This document shows positions 61,528 to 61,924 of a stretch of DNA of 61,924 bases, piece by piece; within the stretch, counting starts at the first letter, position 1, and each line of letters begins with the position of its first letter. The notes under the pieces were generated by a model, which saw nothing but the letters and a program-made list of their open reading frames with translations, ran no database searches and had not been told where the DNA came from. This DNA is from an uncultured Ruminococcus sp. (GTDB lineage: Bacteria; Bacillota; Clostridia; Oscillospirales; Acutalibacteraceae), in the NCBI GenBank assembly GCA_902789345.1, contig CADANT010000004.1, forward strand, positions 25,484 through 87,407, written 5' to 3'. Both the position numbers and the translations under genes were made by a program.

Positions 61528-61924
61528 ATGGGCGAATTTATAAAGGTTGACAATGTTTCTTTTTCCTATGATGACAACAAGGTGCTTAACAATATCTCTT
61601 TGTCAGTGCAAGAGGGCGAGTTTGTAGCACTGTTGGGGCACAACGGCTGCGGCAAGTCCACTATGGCAAAGCTGTTTAATGTGCTGCTGTCACCGCAAAG
61701 CGGTACGGTTACTATAGACGGTATTACCGCTGAAACAGAGGACGATATATATGAAATTCGCAGCAGGGTAGGGCTTGTACTGCAAAACCCCGACAACCAG
61801 CTTGTGGCTACGGTGGTTGAAGAGGACATTGCCTTTGGCCCTGAAAATTTAGGAGTGCCTCCGCAGGAAATAAGACGCCGTGTTGACAGTGCCTTAAAGG
61901 CGGTGGATATGTATGAGTACCGAA
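61528..61924 (+). CDS. ecfA1: ECF transporter ATPase EcfA1 (cut by window end)
   Basis: The first 132 residues are present. FIKVDNVSFSYDD, Walker A LGHNGCGKSTMAKL, Q-loop VLQNPDNQLVATVVEEDIAFGPENLG, typical of the energy-coupling ATPase EcfA1 (cobalt/vitamin type). The C-terminal part lies beyond the window. EcfA2 and EcfT should follow. It could serve FolT at 207 as a shared energy module. AGAGAGG precedes the ATG. Confidence 0.93.
   Translation, partial: MGEFIKVDNVSFSYDDNKVLNNISLSVQEGEFVALLGHNGCGKSTMAKLFNVLLSPQSGTVTIDGITAETEDDIYEIRSRVGLVLQNPDNQLVATVVEEDIAFGPENLGVPPQEIRRRVDSALKAVDMYEYR

Overview
The window looks like a chromosomal segment of a low-to-moderate GC, spore-forming Firmicute of class Clostridia, probably a gut Oscillospirales/Ruminococcaceae-type organism. 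This is inferred from the gene orders nusB-(TsaD paralogue)-xseA-xseB-ispA-dxs-tlyA-nadK-argR-recN-recJ, relA-dtd-MBL-hemZ and mazG-hup-rqcP-yabP-yabQ-divIC-yabR, from AGGAGG-type ribosome binding sites, from many TTGaca-N17-TATAAT promoters, and from sporulation genes (yabP, yabQ, a SpoVB-like flippase). No species can be named from the sequence alone.

Layout. 1-4100: tail of an unknown gene, folate ECF S component FolT, a Ser/Asn-rich lipoprotein, a LysM protein, and a histidine kinase/response regulator pair on the minus strand. 4200-4940: a small minus-strand cassette (coiled-coil protein plus sigma-70 region 4-like protein) with its own promoter and a hairpin leader. 5021-14474: the accessory core, a cell-surface glycosylation locus. 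A GtrII-like polytopic protein has its own promoter. It is followed by a tightly overlapping operon: rfbF, rfbG and rfbH (CDP-glucose to a CDP-3,6-dideoxy-4-keto sugar), GtrA-like flippase, a thiamine-diphosphate enzyme of the acetolactate synthase family, an extended SDR, and a GtrB/DPM1-like transferase with C-terminal membrane helices. Together they suggest synthesis, lipid-linking, flipping and transfer of a branched (yersiniose-like) dideoxy sugar in a Gram-positive. This is the most interesting part of the window.

14500-20100: a membrane protein with 42-bp tandem repeats, lgt, a TIM-barrel isomerase, nrdR (with two candidate NrdR boxes), a tandem beta-domain membrane protein, and an SPL-family radical SAM protein. 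20300-31700: typA, an exonuclease, dus, a HAD phosphatase, an SDR, a 58-aa DUF4250 protein, a GntR/ABC operon with a clear operator, and tadA coupled to a CPBP protease that carries another 14-residue repeat array. 31860-48300: a long housekeeping run for transcription antitermination, exonuclease VII, isoprenoid precursors, NAD kinase, arginine regulation, recombination, stringent response and coproporphyrinogen oxidation. 48340-54470: a zinc-ribbon protein, SpoVB-like flippase, mazG, HU and the sporulation/division cluster. 54547-56760: tRNA-Arg(ACG), a DUF1015 gene, tRNA-Ser(TGA) and tRNA-Ser(GCT). 56894-61924: ruvCAB, glmM, an rRNA methyltransferase and the start of an ECF transporter ATPase that could energise FolT.

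All calls were made by reading the sequence and translations. No database search was run. Several starts were moved downstream from the longest open frame because a Shine-Dalgarno sequence, or a promoter, lies inside that longer frame.
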